8,252 bases of DNA, from positions 1-8,252 of the forward strand of contig JALFLX010000065.1 of NCBI GenBank assembly GCA_022774485.1, read 5' to 3'. Every line of letters begins with the position of its first letter. Position 1 is the first letter of the stretch. Of this stretch, positions 1 through 7,446 are shown one piece after another. The translations under genes were made by a program, and so were the position numbers. This stretch comes from Bacilli bacterium. GTDB taxonomy: Bacteria > Bacillota_I > Bacilli_A > RFN20 > CAG-288. Under the pieces are notes generated by a model. That model had not been told where the DNA came from. It did not search any database and saw only the letters and a program-made list of their open reading frames with translations.

Positions 1-1468
1 AGAAGCATACGATTGAGAGGATATCTAAGATGGTGGAGATGACAGGCTGGCTCATGACAGCAGGGTCGAGGTGAATTTTCTTCGCTAAGACAGGTAAGGA
101 GATACCTAAGAATTTCGCTATGATGCTGGTGATGAAGAAAGTGATAGAAACAAGACTAGCGACAGAGAGGAAGAAGAGATGCCGATTGTCTCCAAAGGCA
201 GAAAAGATGACATTGAGATCTCTAGGGGAAAGGGAGATCAATCCGGAGTAGAGCTCAACTAGGATCCAGCCAAAGGAGAAGACAGCTAAGATGGAAGCGG
301 TGATGAGGTCCGCTCTAAATTCTCTCCAAAGCGCTTTGTAATAGTTCTTGGTGGTGATGTTTCCTAAGGCGAGCTCACGGACTGTGACAGTCGCTGTCTG
401 ATCGGATGCGTTTCCGTTGGTTCCCATGATGGTGGGTAAGATCGCAGTCAAGACAGGGATGAGAAGCAAAGGTCCGATGGCGCTAAGATAGCTTAAGACC
501 ATGCTGGTGAAGGTGTTCAAGACTAAGAGTAAGATCAACCAGACTCCGTATCCTTTCACTAAGGAAAAGACACCGGTTTTCATGTAAGGAGTGGAGGTAG
601 GTAAGACCGCGGAGGTGATCTGGGTATCTTCTGTGTTCTCATCGTTTGCGACGTCCATCGCATCGTCGAAGGTGATGATACCTAACATTCTCTGCGCGCC
701 GTTTGTGACAGGAATGACAGAGACATCGTATTTACGAAATGCCTGTAAGACAACTTCTTGGTCGGTGTTGACTTGGACGGAGACAAAGTCGTTTGTCATG
801 ACGACACTCATCAGCTCATCCTCATCGCTTTCAAGGAGTTTATCAAGGGTAACGGTACCGACAAGTCTTCTCGTTTTATCGATGACAAAGATTTCCCAGA
901 TGGTTTCCATCTCTTTTCCAATCTTGCGGATTTTATGGATGGCATCTTTGACTTTGTCAGTCTCTCTAACCGAGAGATATTCTGGAGTCATCAAGGTTCC
1001 GGCAGTGTCATCTTTAAAGTTGAGATAGGCGGAGACTTGCGCTCTATCTTCCGGAGAGGTCGCACGGAGCACTTTGCTGATGAGGTTAGCGGGTAATTCG
1101 TCGACAAAGTCGACCAAATCGTCAGTCGCCATGGAGTCGACGATGTTGTGAAGCTCACCATCGGAGAAAGCTTTGACAACGCTCTCTTTGGTGTCTTGCT
1201 CTAAGTAGGTGAAGATCTCAGCAGAGTCGTCAGAGTTGACAGATTTGAAGAAGAAGAGAAGATCTTCTTGATCGAGTCCTTCTAAGGCGTGAGCGATGTT
1301 GGTCGGATCGTAGGAGTGAGCAGCTGCATTCAAAATGGAGCTGTTGTGGGTGTTGATGATAACCTTAAGAGCCTCAGGAGAGAGTTCGCGGTTGACTTTC
1401 GGAGAGAGGGAGCGGTCTGCCTGAATTTCTTCCTGCTCTTCGATGAGGTTGATGTTTTCTTCACTCAT
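1..1468 (-). CDS. mgtE: MgtE-family magnesium transporter, paralogue 1 (3' end outside window)
   Basis: This is a membrane channel/transporter for Mg2+ (possibly other divalent cations) with cytosolic Mg2+-sensing domains. 489 codons are visible and the C-terminus runs off the left edge. An acidic N-terminal tail precedes an MgtE_N helical domain (about 30-150). The conserved D-x-x-G-x-x-M-T element (154-161) leads into a CBS pair (about 160-280), then the connecting region with TPYM (293-296) and membrane helices from about residue 308. The DPA motif (468-470) and the TM5 aspartate D482 are present; the equivalent aspartate (Asp432) selects Mg2+ in Thermus thermophilus MgtE. Departures from the family: the usual GNAG-x-Q turn reads GNASDQ (352-357), and the glycine usually found shortly after the TM5 aspartate is missing. 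The ATG at 1468 is chosen because AGGAGG lies 9 bases upstream. It follows the other mgtE by 17 bases, so co-translation is likely. Family call is firm; substrate is inferred. Confidence 0.93.
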   Translation of the reverse strand, partial: MSEENINLIEEQEEIQADRSLSPKVNRELSPEALKVIINTHNSSILNAAAHSYDPTNIAHALEGLDQEDLLFFFKSVNSDDSAEIFTYLEQDTKESVVKAFSDGELHNIVDSMATDDLVDFVDELPANLISKVLRATSPEDRAQVSAYLNFKDDTAGTLMTPEYLSVRETDKVKDAIHKIRKIGKEMETIWEIFVIDKTRRLVGTVTLDKLLESDEDELMSVVMTNDFVSVQVNTDQEVVLQAFRKYDVSVIPVTNGAQRMLGIITFDDAMDVANDENTEDTQITSAVLPTSTPYMKTGVFSLVKGYGVWLILLLVLNTFTSMVLSYLSAIGPLLLIPVLTAILPTIMGTNGNASDQTATVTVRELALGNITTKNYYKALWREFRADLITASILAVFSFGWILVELYSGLISLSPRDLNVIFSAFGDNRHLFFLSVASLVSITFFITSIIAKFLGISLPVLAKKIHLDPAVMSQPVISTILDILSIVCF

Positions 1469-1477
1469 AAAAGATTC

Positions 1478-1483
1478 CCTCCT
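1478..1483 (-). promoter_or_regulatory. Shine-Dalgarno of the downstream mgtE
   Basis: A perfect AGGAGG on the minus strand sits 9 bases before the ATG at 1468 and only one base after the TGA (1485-1487) of the upstream mgtE. The whole intergenic region is essentially this site, so ribosomes finishing the first mgtE can reload at once. It also fixes the start codon. Confidence 0.85.
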
Positions 1484-1484
1484 T

Positions 1485-3035
1485 TCAGATGGCTAACAAG
1501 CCCGGGTTGATGGAGTTGATGACAACCATTGCGATGGTGAAGTAGATGAGCAGTGTCATGATATCCATCAAAGAAGCGACAAGTGGTCCTGACATGGTGG
1601 CAGGGTCGATGTGGACAAGTTTTGCAAGAAGCGGCAGAATGGCCGCGAATAATTTTGATAAGAACACGCCGATGAATAGAGCGGTGGAGACAATGGCGGC
1701 GATGACCATATACCCGTGTTGAATATTGGTGAAATTCAAGTCGATTAAGAGTGTGTTTTTCATCTCTTCTGTGACTTTTAAAAGCGGAGTGTTGAGCTCT
1801 ATCATGACCCAACCGAAGTTGAAAGCGGCGATGACTAAACCGGTGAGAAGACCGGTTAGCGCTTCTTTCATGATAATTTTGAAGTAGCTCTTTTTCTCAA
1901 GCTTCTCTGTGGTGAGGGCGCGGATGACCATGGAAGTAGTCTGACTTCCGGAGTTGCCGACGGAATCGTTGAGGGCAGGGACAAAGGAGATGAGAATCGG
2001 CAAGGTCAAAAGGGCGCTCTCAAAGCGAGAGACGATGACGCCAGTGAAGGTGTTGATGATAAGTAAGATAATCAACCAAACGACATAAGAGCGTGCGATG
2101 CGGAAGATTTTGGTCTCCATGTAGGGAGTCTGAGTCGGGTTGACAGCACCTTGTTTCAAGACGTCTTCGGTGTTCTCTTCTTCCAAGACGTCCATGACAT
2201 CATCGAAGGTTAAAATGCCAAGCATCTCTCCTGTTTTGCTGACGACAGCTAAAACCGGAATGTCGTACTCTTCGCAGATAGGGACTGCCTGCTCTTTATC
2301 GGCGATGGGGGAGATGTAGGGGAAGTCTTTCTGCATGATGTTGTCGATGATTTCATCCTCGTTTTCGAACATCATACTCTCGAGCTGCTCCATACCTAAG
2401 AGCTTGTTAGACTTATCGACAATAAAGATTGTTCGAACAGTTTCTAACGTATTTCCGATCTGCTTGATTTTCTCAAAGATGCTCTTTACGGTTGAACCGC
2501 TTGCCACGGCGAGATATTCTGTGGTCATGATGCTTCCGACGGTATCGTCAGAATAGCGGGCGAGCTCTTTGATCAGCTGTTGTCTCTTCTTCGGAAGCAG
2601 GGATAAAATTTTCTCTCTGTTCCCTTTTGTCAGATCTTCTAGAAAGTCTCCAAGGTCGTCGTTTGACACGTTGTTTAAGACTTGGACAAGGACTTTTTTG
2701 GCAAGGTTTGAAATCAAGGAGATTCTCTTTTCAATCGAAAGATAGGAGAAGATTTCTCCGAGTTTGTCGTAATCGATTTGAATGGTGGAGTAGAAGAGGA
2801 CCACTTCATCATCAGAAAGCTCGTTGAGAGCAAGGGAAAGCTGAACCGCTGAGATGTCTTTCACCAGCTGGATGATGGGTTCTTTGTCTCCAGTGATGAG
2901 ATAGGAGTGGAGCTCTTCTGGCAAGACTGGCTCATTATAAATGGGCTCGGTGCTGTCGAGGGGACTAGGAGGATTCGCTCTATCATCGCGATGGATGTCT
3001 TTTTCAACTTCTGTGAAATCTTTATTCTCTACCAT
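1485..3035 (-). CDS. mgtE: MgtE-family magnesium transporter, paralogue 2 (complete)
   Basis: Complete 516-residue MgtE-type Mg2+ channel/transporter, somewhat longer than the roughly 450 residues usual for the family, mainly because of a charged, proline-containing N-terminal tail (about 1-38). Next come the helical MgtE_N domain (about 40-160), the D-x-x-G-x-x-M-T element (164-171), a CBS pair (about 170-225 and 232-292), the connecting region (TPYM 303-306) and about five membrane helices (roughly 317-336, 344-370, 392-413, 440-466, 478-508). Family hallmarks are GNSGSQ (360-365), DPA (477-479), SGP (482-484) and the TM5 aspartate D491, equivalent to the Mg2+-selecting Asp432 of Thermus thermophilus MgtE. 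In characterised members, Mg2+ bound between the N and CBS domains closes the pore. The ATG at 3035 has AGGAGG 7 bases upstream. It lies 44 bases after the HAD gene with no visible terminator or promoter between. Substrate is inferred from family. Confidence 0.95.
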   Translation of the reverse strand: MVENKDFTEVEKDIHRDDRANPPSPLDSTEPIYNEPVLPEELHSYLITGDKEPIIQLVKDISAVQLSLALNELSDDEVVLFYSTIQIDYDKLGEIFSYLSIEKRISLISNLAKKVLVQVLNNVSNDDLGDFLEDLTKGNREKILSLLPKKRQQLIKELARYSDDTVGSIMTTEYLAVASGSTVKSIFEKIKQIGNTLETVRTIFIVDKSNKLLGMEQLESMMFENEDEIIDNIMQKDFPYISPIADKEQAVPICEEYDIPVLAVVSKTGEMLGILTFDDVMDVLEEENTEDVLKQGAVNPTQTPYMETKIFRIARSYVVWLIILLIINTFTGVIVSRFESALLTLPILISFVPALNDSVGNSGSQTTSMVIRALTTEKLEKKSYFKIIMKEALTGLLTGLVIAAFNFGWVMIELNTPLLKVTEEMKNTLLIDLNFTNIQHGYMVIAAIVSTALFIGVFLSKLFAAILPLLAKLVHIDPATMSGPLVASLMDIMTLLIYFTIAMVVINSINPGLLAI

Positions 3036-3042
3036 GAGTGAA

Positions 3043-3048
3043 CCTCCT
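3043..3048 (-). promoter_or_regulatory. Shine-Dalgarno of the complete mgtE
   Basis: AGGAGG on the minus strand lies 7 bases before the ATG at 3035, within the 44-base gap after the HAD gene. The gap also has a run of eight A on the minus strand (3055-3062). I see no hairpin and no promoter in it, and it is too short for a riboswitch. Confidence 0.8.
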
Positions 3049-3079
3049 TTCTTATTTTTTTTGTGATGAACGTTTGCGA

Positions 3080-3733
3080 TCAGATCACTTCTTCGATCAT
3101 TCTCTTGAGGTCTTTGACCGTGTAGGCGATGTGCTCACCGTTATTTTCTTTGAGAGCGGGAAGTTTCTCTTCATCGCTGAAGTAGGCGGCTGTGAAAATA
3201 TCGACTTCTACTCTTCTCATCTCTTCAATATCAGCGATGGTGTCGCCGATATAGAGGACTTCTTCATTTTCGACATCGTAGTCTTTCAAGAGCTCTTCCA
3301 TGCTCTCTCCTTTTTCGTTTCCATCTTCGGAGCCGGTGTACATCTTCTCAAAGATGCCTTCATATCCGAGATAGGAAAGGGAGATGTCTAATGTCTCTCT
3401 ACTTCTTCCGGTGAGGAGAACGAGCTTGATGTCAGGGTTCTTTTTGAGCGTGTGGAGAAGCTCAGTAATTTCAGTGCTTTCTTCTAAGAGGGTATCCTGA
3501 AGCTCGGTGTAGATTCTGTAGAAGTAAGGAGAGGCTGCAATCGCTTCTTCTGGACCTAAGATTTTTTTCAAGATGCCGATCTCAGTCGGTCCGAAATATT
3601 CTTCTAAGTTGTTATCGTTGATCTCGCTGTGCCCGAAATCTTGGGCAGTTTTGATGAGCGATGAATGGACAAAAACGGAACTGTCAACGAGTGTTCCATC
3701 GAAATCAAAACAGATGATCTTCTTCTGATGCAT
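3080..3733 (-). CDS. HAD-superfamily hydrolase, phosphoglycolate phosphatase-like
   Basis: Small cytosolic phosphatase of the haloacid dehalogenase superfamily, 217 residues, the usual length for the phosphoglycolate phosphatase/PpaX-like subgroup with a helical cap between motifs I and II. Motif I is DFDGT (10-14), with D10 the predicted nucleophile and D12 the acid/base. Motif II is LLTGR (106-110, T108). The motif III lysine is probably K141. Motif IV is GDTIAD (163-168), where D164 and D168 should bind Mg2+. All catalytic positions are intact. The cap (about 20-95) is divergent, so the substrate (phosphoglycolate, pyrophosphate, a sugar phosphate or a nucleotide) cannot be read from sequence. 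It has its own promoter and an AGGAGG 10 bases before the ATG, a slightly long spacing. It sits between the ABC pair and the mgtE pair, but no functional link to either is evident. Confidence 0.9.
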   Translation of the reverse strand: MHQKKIICFDFDGTLVDSSVFVHSSLIKTAQDFGHSEINDNNLEEYFGPTEIGILKKILGPEEAIAASPYFYRIYTELQDTLLEESTEITELLHTLKKNPDIKLVLLTGRSRETLDISLSYLGYEGIFEKMYTGSEDGNEKGESMEELLKDYDVENEEVLYIGDTIADIEEMRRVEVDIFTAAYFSDEEKLPALKENNGEHIAYTVKDLKRMIEEVI

Positions 3734-3743
3734 GGCCGGAATT

Positions 3744-3749
3744 CCTCCT
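3744..3749 (-). promoter_or_regulatory. Shine-Dalgarno of the HAD gene, long spacing
   Basis: AGGAGG on the minus strand, 10 bases before the ATG at 3733. Spacing is longer than at the neighbouring genes (6-9), but no other in-frame start fits better. The site overlaps an 8-base palindrome (GGAATTCC), which I regard as chance. Confidence 0.7.
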
Positions 3750-3763
3750 CAATCTACGCTGTA

Positions 3764-3772
3764 ATTATATCA
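3764..3772 (-). promoter_or_regulatory. Extended -10 promoter for HAD (and probably mgtE) genes
   Basis: Minus-strand TGATATAAT matches the extended -10 consensus TGnTATAAT exactly (TATAAT at 3764-3769, TG at 3771-3772). Placed 17 bases upstream, the -35 hexamer would be ATAACA, which is poor; TTGATA is a better match, but its spacing of 20 is too long. An extended -10 often compensates for a weak -35 in SigA promoters. Predicted transcription start is near 3757, giving a leader of about 24 bases that holds the Shine-Dalgarno. Because no promoter is seen ahead of the mgtE genes, it may drive all three downstream genes. Confidence 0.6.
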
Positions 3773-3791
3773 ACTAATAAGACAAATGTTA

Positions 3792-3811
3792 TCAACTCAA
3801 CTCAACTCAAC
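3792..3811 (-). repeat. Four tandem copies of GTTGA spanning an ABC stop codon
   Basis: Four perfect pentamers (GTTGA on the minus strand, TCAAC on the plus) cover the last codons and stop of the canonical ABC half and run past it. Three units are 15 bases and read V-E-L-S-stop, so the protein end is the same with three, four or more copies; only a drop to two would alter it. A further GTTGA occurs inside the downstream extended -10 element. Confidence 0.85.
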
Positions 3812-5659
3812 TTTTCCTGTGTAGAGATTGTAGTAATCTCCTCTTTGTTTCATCAGCTCTTCTTGGGTTCCTCTTTCGATGATTCTCCCTTGCTTCAAGA
3901 CGATGATTTCATCGGCGTCTTGAATGGTGGAGAGGCGGTGAGCGATGACGATGACACTCTTTCCTTTCATCAGCTCTTTGAGATCTTTTTGAATGAGAAG
4001 TTCAGAGCGAGTGTCGATGTTGCTTGTCGCTTCATCAAGAATCATAAGAGGCGGGCGATTTAAGCTGGCTCTGGTGATACCGAGAAGCTGTCTTTGACCT
4101 TCAGAGAGGTTTTCTCCATCGTCGTAGATCATGGTGTCATAGCCTTTGGGAAGACGGCGGATAAAGGAGTCGGCATGGGAATCTTTGCTCGCTTTGATGA
4201 CTTCATCGATGGTGGAGTGCATGCGGACATAGCGGATGTTGTCGGCGATGGTGTTGGTGAAGAGATGAGTGTCTTGTGTCACCATGGAAATCGCTCTGCG
4301 CAAAGATTCTAGGGCGATATCTTCGATGTCGATGCCATCGTAGGTAATCTTTCCGCTGTCGAGAGGATAGAACCTTGCAAGCAAGGAGATGATGGTTGTC
4401 TTGCCAGCACCGGTGGAGCCGACAAAGGCAACTTTCTTGCCAGGGTGGACTTCAAAGGAGACATCGTGAAGAATCTCTTTTCCTTTCACATAGGAGAAAG
4501 AAACATGAGAAAAGACGATGTTCCCGTAAAGAGGGACAGTGTCACCTGTTTCTTCGCAGCAAAACACATAACGCTTGGAAAACTCTTCGGCAGTTTCATC
4601 GACAAGCTTAAGTTTGTATTTTCCTTGATCGTTCTCTTCTTTTTCGTCCAGGAAGGTGAAAATTCTCTCCGCACCTGCTAAAGCAGTTAAAATCGCGTTG
4701 AGATGGAGGGTGAAATAGTTAAACGGCTGACATGCGTTTCTGGTGAAGACAAGATAGTTTTGTAAACCGCCAAAGGTGAGATGCCCAAAGGCGCCTGTGC
4801 AGAGTGCAATGATGCCACAGATGCTTGAGATGGAGAAGTTAAGATAGCTCAAAGAGACAAAAAACGGCGTGTTGACTTGGGTGTGGAAGAAGCCGTTTTC
4901 ACTGGCGCTTCTCCAGGACTCATTGTATTTTTCAAACTGTTCATAACTCTTTTTCTCGTGGCGGAAAGCTTTGATGACTTTGGTTCCGATGATGTCTTCT
5001 TCCACACGGCTGTTGACATCCGAGAGGGCTTTTTGCTGGAGCTTGAAGTAGCGTCTTGAGACTCTCGCGTTGAGGAACATGAAGACAAACATCAAGCCGA
5101 TGAAGATGACGACAATGAGTGAAAGAGGGATGTTGATGAGGAAAAGGCAAATCACAGTTCCAATCATATTCGTGAAAGAGAGGACAATGTTGGCGATGGA
5201 ATCGTTCAGTGTTTGAACAAGAGATTCGATATCGTTGGTGAAGAAAGTCATCACTTCCCCGTGAGGGTGGGTATCAAAGTATCCTAATGGGAGCTTTTCC
5301 ATTTTCTTCATCTGTTCAGTGCGGATGGTGTAGAGAACTTTTTGGGTCAGATGGACCATGATCTCATTGTGAAGAATTGCGAAGAAAACACCGGAGAGGT
5401 AGATGATGATCAAAGTGATGATATCTTTTGTAAACAGCGCTTGATACTCTGTTTTGATCAAAGTGAAGTCAGTCTCGGCTGTGCAGAGTTTCGCGTATTC
5501 AAGAAGATGGTCTGTGACCATGCCAGAGCGATAGGTTCCTAACAGGTTTGCAACGCCTGTTAACGAGGAGGTAATCAGTGCGATCAAGAAGAGAGCAAGG
5601 TATGGCTTAAAGTAAGAAAGGAGCCGTTTTAAGGTCTGAAAAGCGTTCTGTTTTTTCAT
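3797..5659 (-). CDS. Heterodimeric ABC exporter, canonical half (TMD-NBD)
   Basis: Membrane half-transporter of the type IV ABC exporter fold (LmrD/BmrD/TM288-like), 620 residues: six membrane helices (roughly 20-42, 78-98, 152-176, 178-197, 265-290, 298-325) fused to one ATPase domain. Walker A is GSTGAGKT (414-421) with K420, Q-loop Q462, signature LSEGQ (518-522), Walker B LMILDE (538-543) with catalytic E543, and switch histidine H574. Its own Walker/His residues are therefore canonical, while its signature deviates from LSGGQ. With the partner this gives one competent and one degenerate ATP site. The linker between membrane and ATPase domains (about 338-380) is some 20 residues longer than usual and has a Cys pair (367-368). 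The start overlaps the partner's stop as ATGA, with AGGAGG 6 bases upstream. Substrate is unknown: drug or lipid export is common in the family but is not shown here. Confidence 0.95.
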   Translation of the reverse strand: MKKQNAFQTLKRLLSYFKPYLALFLIALITSSLTGVANLLGTYRSGMVTDHLLEYAKLCTAETDFTLIKTEYQALFTKDIITLIIIYLSGVFFAILHNEIMVHLTQKVLYTIRTEQMKKMEKLPLGYFDTHPHGEVMTFFTNDIESLVQTLNDSIANIVLSFTNMIGTVICLFLINIPLSLIVVIFIGLMFVFMFLNARVSRRYFKLQQKALSDVNSRVEEDIIGTKVIKAFRHEKKSYEQFEKYNESWRSASENGFFHTQVNTPFFVSLSYLNFSISSICGIIALCTGAFGHLTFGGLQNYLVFTRNACQPFNYFTLHLNAILTALAGAERIFTFLDEKEENDQGKYKLKLVDETAEEFSKRYVFCCEETGDTVPLYGNIVFSHVSFSYVKGKEILHDVSFEVHPGKKVAFVGSTGAGKTTIISLLARFYPLDSGKITYDGIDIEDIALESLRRAISMVTQDTHLFTNTIADNIRYVRMHSTIDEVIKASKDSHADSFIRRLPKGYDTMIYDDGENLSEGQRQLLGITRASLNRPPLMILDEATSNIDTRSELLIQKDLKELMKGKSVIVIAHRLSTIQDADEIIVLKQGRIIERGTQEELMKQRGDYYNLYTGKVELS

Positions 5660-7446
5660 GCTTGGCCTCCTTCCTCTTGAATGCGGTAGATGTCTTGATA
5701 GATGGGATCGTGCACTTTTAGATATTCAGAAGTTCCGATGTTGTTCACTTTACCATCTTTTAAAACAATAATCTGGTCGGAACCGGATAGAGAGGAGACT
5801 TTCTGAGAGATGATGAGTTTTGTTGTTCCCGGTAGTTTCTCTTGAAGATTTTGTTTTATCTGCTTTTCTGTGATGCGATCTAAGGCGGAGAAGGAGTCAT
5901 CGAGGATTAAGATTTTCGGCTTTGCTAAAATCGCTCTCGCAATGCAAAGTCTCTGTCTCTGTCCACCGGATACGTTGTCGCCACCTTGAGCGATTTCAGT
6001 GTCGAATCCGTGGGAGAGGGAGTGGAGGATGAAGTCTTTGCAACAGGCGATTTCACAAGCTTCTAAAATCTCATCTTCCGTGGCATCTATATTGCCCCAG
6101 AGAAGGTTTTCTTTCACTGTGCCTTTGAAAAGACGCGGGCTTTGGAAACAGATTGCGACTTTTCCTCTGAGCTCTGACAGGGAATAGTCTTTGATGTCTT
6201 TTCCATCGATTCTGACAGCTCCTTCACTGGTGTCATAGAAGCGGTCAATCAGGTAGATCAAGGTGCTTTTTCCTGCACCAGTCTCTCCTAAAATGCCGAT
6301 GGTTTGGCCGCTTTCAAGAGTGAAGTTAAGATCGGATAAAACGTTCTCTTGGGCTTCTTTGGAATAGCGGAAGGAGACGTGATCAAATTCGATTTTTCCA
6401 CTTTCGATTCTCAAAGGAGAATCTTTTTTATCGATGATTTCACTTTCGGCGGCGAAGACTTCTTTCAATCTCTTTAAGGAAGCGCTGGCTCTGGTGAAGC
6501 TGAGCATGACATTGCAGATCATCATCAAAGAGGCCAAAGTCTGAGTTGCATAACTTAAGAAAGTTGCGATATCAGCAGCGGTTTTCATCGCTGTGATTTC
6601 CGGATGAAAACTATCAAAGATAGAAGAACCACCGACAAGAAGAATGGCGACGACACAAGCATAGGTCATCATTTGCATGATTCCCATGTTGAGCGCTAAG
6701 AGGGAATTTGCTTTGGTGCCGATACGGGAGACATTTTTGTTGACTTGATCAAATTTCTGAATCTCGTAGTTCTCCTTGGCGTTAGCTCTGACAAGTTTCA
6801 TCGCGGTCAAGGATTCGTCTGTGGTTCTGTTGATGTGATCTAACTCGGCTTGCATCTGATAGAATTTCGGACGTGTTAAGAAGATAATGGTTCCGAGCAA
6901 CAAAGCTAAAATCGGGATGACACACAAGAAGACTAGGGAGAGCTCTTTTGAGATAGAGAGCGCGAAGATAGAAGCGAAGATAAGCTGGAAAGGCCCTCTA
7001 AGAATCGGTCTCATAACCTGACAGAATGTGTCTGAGATAATCTGGACATCGCTTGTCATTCTTGTGATGAGGGAATTGGCGCGGAACTGATCAAGGTTGG
7101 TGAAAGAATACTCTTGTATTTTTTGGTATTCCCTTTTCCTAAGCTCGTAACCAAAACCTCGTCCTGCTTTCGCAGTCATCTTGCTAGAAATGAGACCTAA
7201 GAAGAAGGAGAGAACTGCGAAGATGAGCATGATTCCACCGATCAAAAAGACAAAAGGCGGGTCGTAGGAGTATTGATCGCCATTTTGAGTCATACCGTTT
7301 TTCAGCATGACATTCATTAAAAATGGCAACGAAATCTCCAAGGCGTTTTCTAAGATAATCGTGATGCACGCCAAGGAAAAAGAACCTTTGTACGGAATTA
7401 AACAAGAGAGGATTTGATGTTGTTTTTTCTGTTTATTATTTTTCAT
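5656..7446 (-). CDS. Heterodimeric ABC exporter, degenerate-site half (TMD-NBD)
   Basis: 596-residue half-transporter (LmrC/BmrC/TM287-like): six membrane helices (roughly 22-45, 65-89, 150-168, 172-192, 252-275, 290-318) and one ATPase domain. Walker A is GETGAGKST (387-395, K393), Q-loop Q435, signature VSGGQ (492-496) and Walker B ILILDD (512-517). The catalytic glutamate is replaced by D517 and the switch histidine by Q548. These are the usual replacements at the degenerate site of asymmetric exporters. Together with the partner's LSEGQ they make one weak site, while this subunit's SGGQ completes the competent one. The ATG at 7446 is the only credible start: an in-frame TAA lies three codons upstream and the N-terminus aligns in length with the partner. 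Unlike every other minus-strand gene here, it has no Shine-Dalgarno sequence. Its upstream DNA is cut off by the phage junction, so the native leader and promoter are probably missing. Confidence 0.93.
   Translation of the reverse strand: MKNNKQKKQHQILSCLIPYKGSFSLACITIILENALEISLPFLMNVMLKNGMTQNGDQYSYDPPFVFLIGGIMLIFAVLSFFLGLISSKMTAKAGRGFGYELRKREYQKIQEYSFTNLDQFRANSLITRMTSDVQIISDTFCQVMRPILRGPFQLIFASIFALSISKELSLVFLCVIPILALLLGTIIFLTRPKFYQMQAELDHINRTTDESLTAMKLVRANAKENYEIQKFDQVNKNVSRIGTKANSLLALNMGIMQMMTYACVVAILLVGGSSIFDSFHPEITAMKTAADIATFLSYATQTLASLMMICNVMLSFTRASASLKRLKEVFAAESEIIDKKDSPLRIESGKIEFDHVSFRYSKEAQENVLSDLNFTLESGQTIGILGETGAGKSTLIYLIDRFYDTSEGAVRIDGKDIKDYSLSELRGKVAICFQSPRLFKGTVKENLLWGNIDATEDEILEACEIACCKDFILHSLSHGFDTEIAQGGDNVSGGQRQRLCIARAILAKPKILILDDSFSALDRITEKQIKQNLQEKLPGTTKLIISQKVSSLSGSDQIIVLKDGKVNNIGTSEYLKVHDPIYQDIYRIQEEGGQA
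5666..5671 (-). promoter_or_regulatory. Shine-Dalgarno embedded in the upstream ABC gene
   Basis: AGGAGG on the minus strand, 6 bases before the ATG at 5659, lies inside the final codons (Glu-Glu-Gly-Gly-Gln-Ala) of the upstream ABC half. Stop and start overlap as ATGA (5656-5659). This arrangement favours translational coupling and near-equal synthesis of the two subunits. Confidence 0.85.

Noticed and set aside
591..1096. Plus-strand open frames of 112-145 codons opposite the partial mgtE
   Set aside because: They are antisense to a well-conserved MgtE coding frame, have Ser/Thr-rich or arbitrary composition with no domain, and lack Shine-Dalgarno sites.
3055..3062. Run of eight T (plus strand) between HAD and mgtE as a terminator
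   Set aside because: On the transcribed minus strand it is a run of A, and no GC-rich hairpin precedes it.
3738..3745. GGAATTCC palindrome before the HAD start as an operator
   Set aside because: Eight bases only, overlapping the Shine-Dalgarno site; no second copy or extended symmetry was seen.
3665..4063. 132-codon plus-strand frame crossing the HAD/ABC boundary
   Set aside because: It is antisense to two genes with intact catalytic motifs and runs through the promoter and repeat; no family resemblance.
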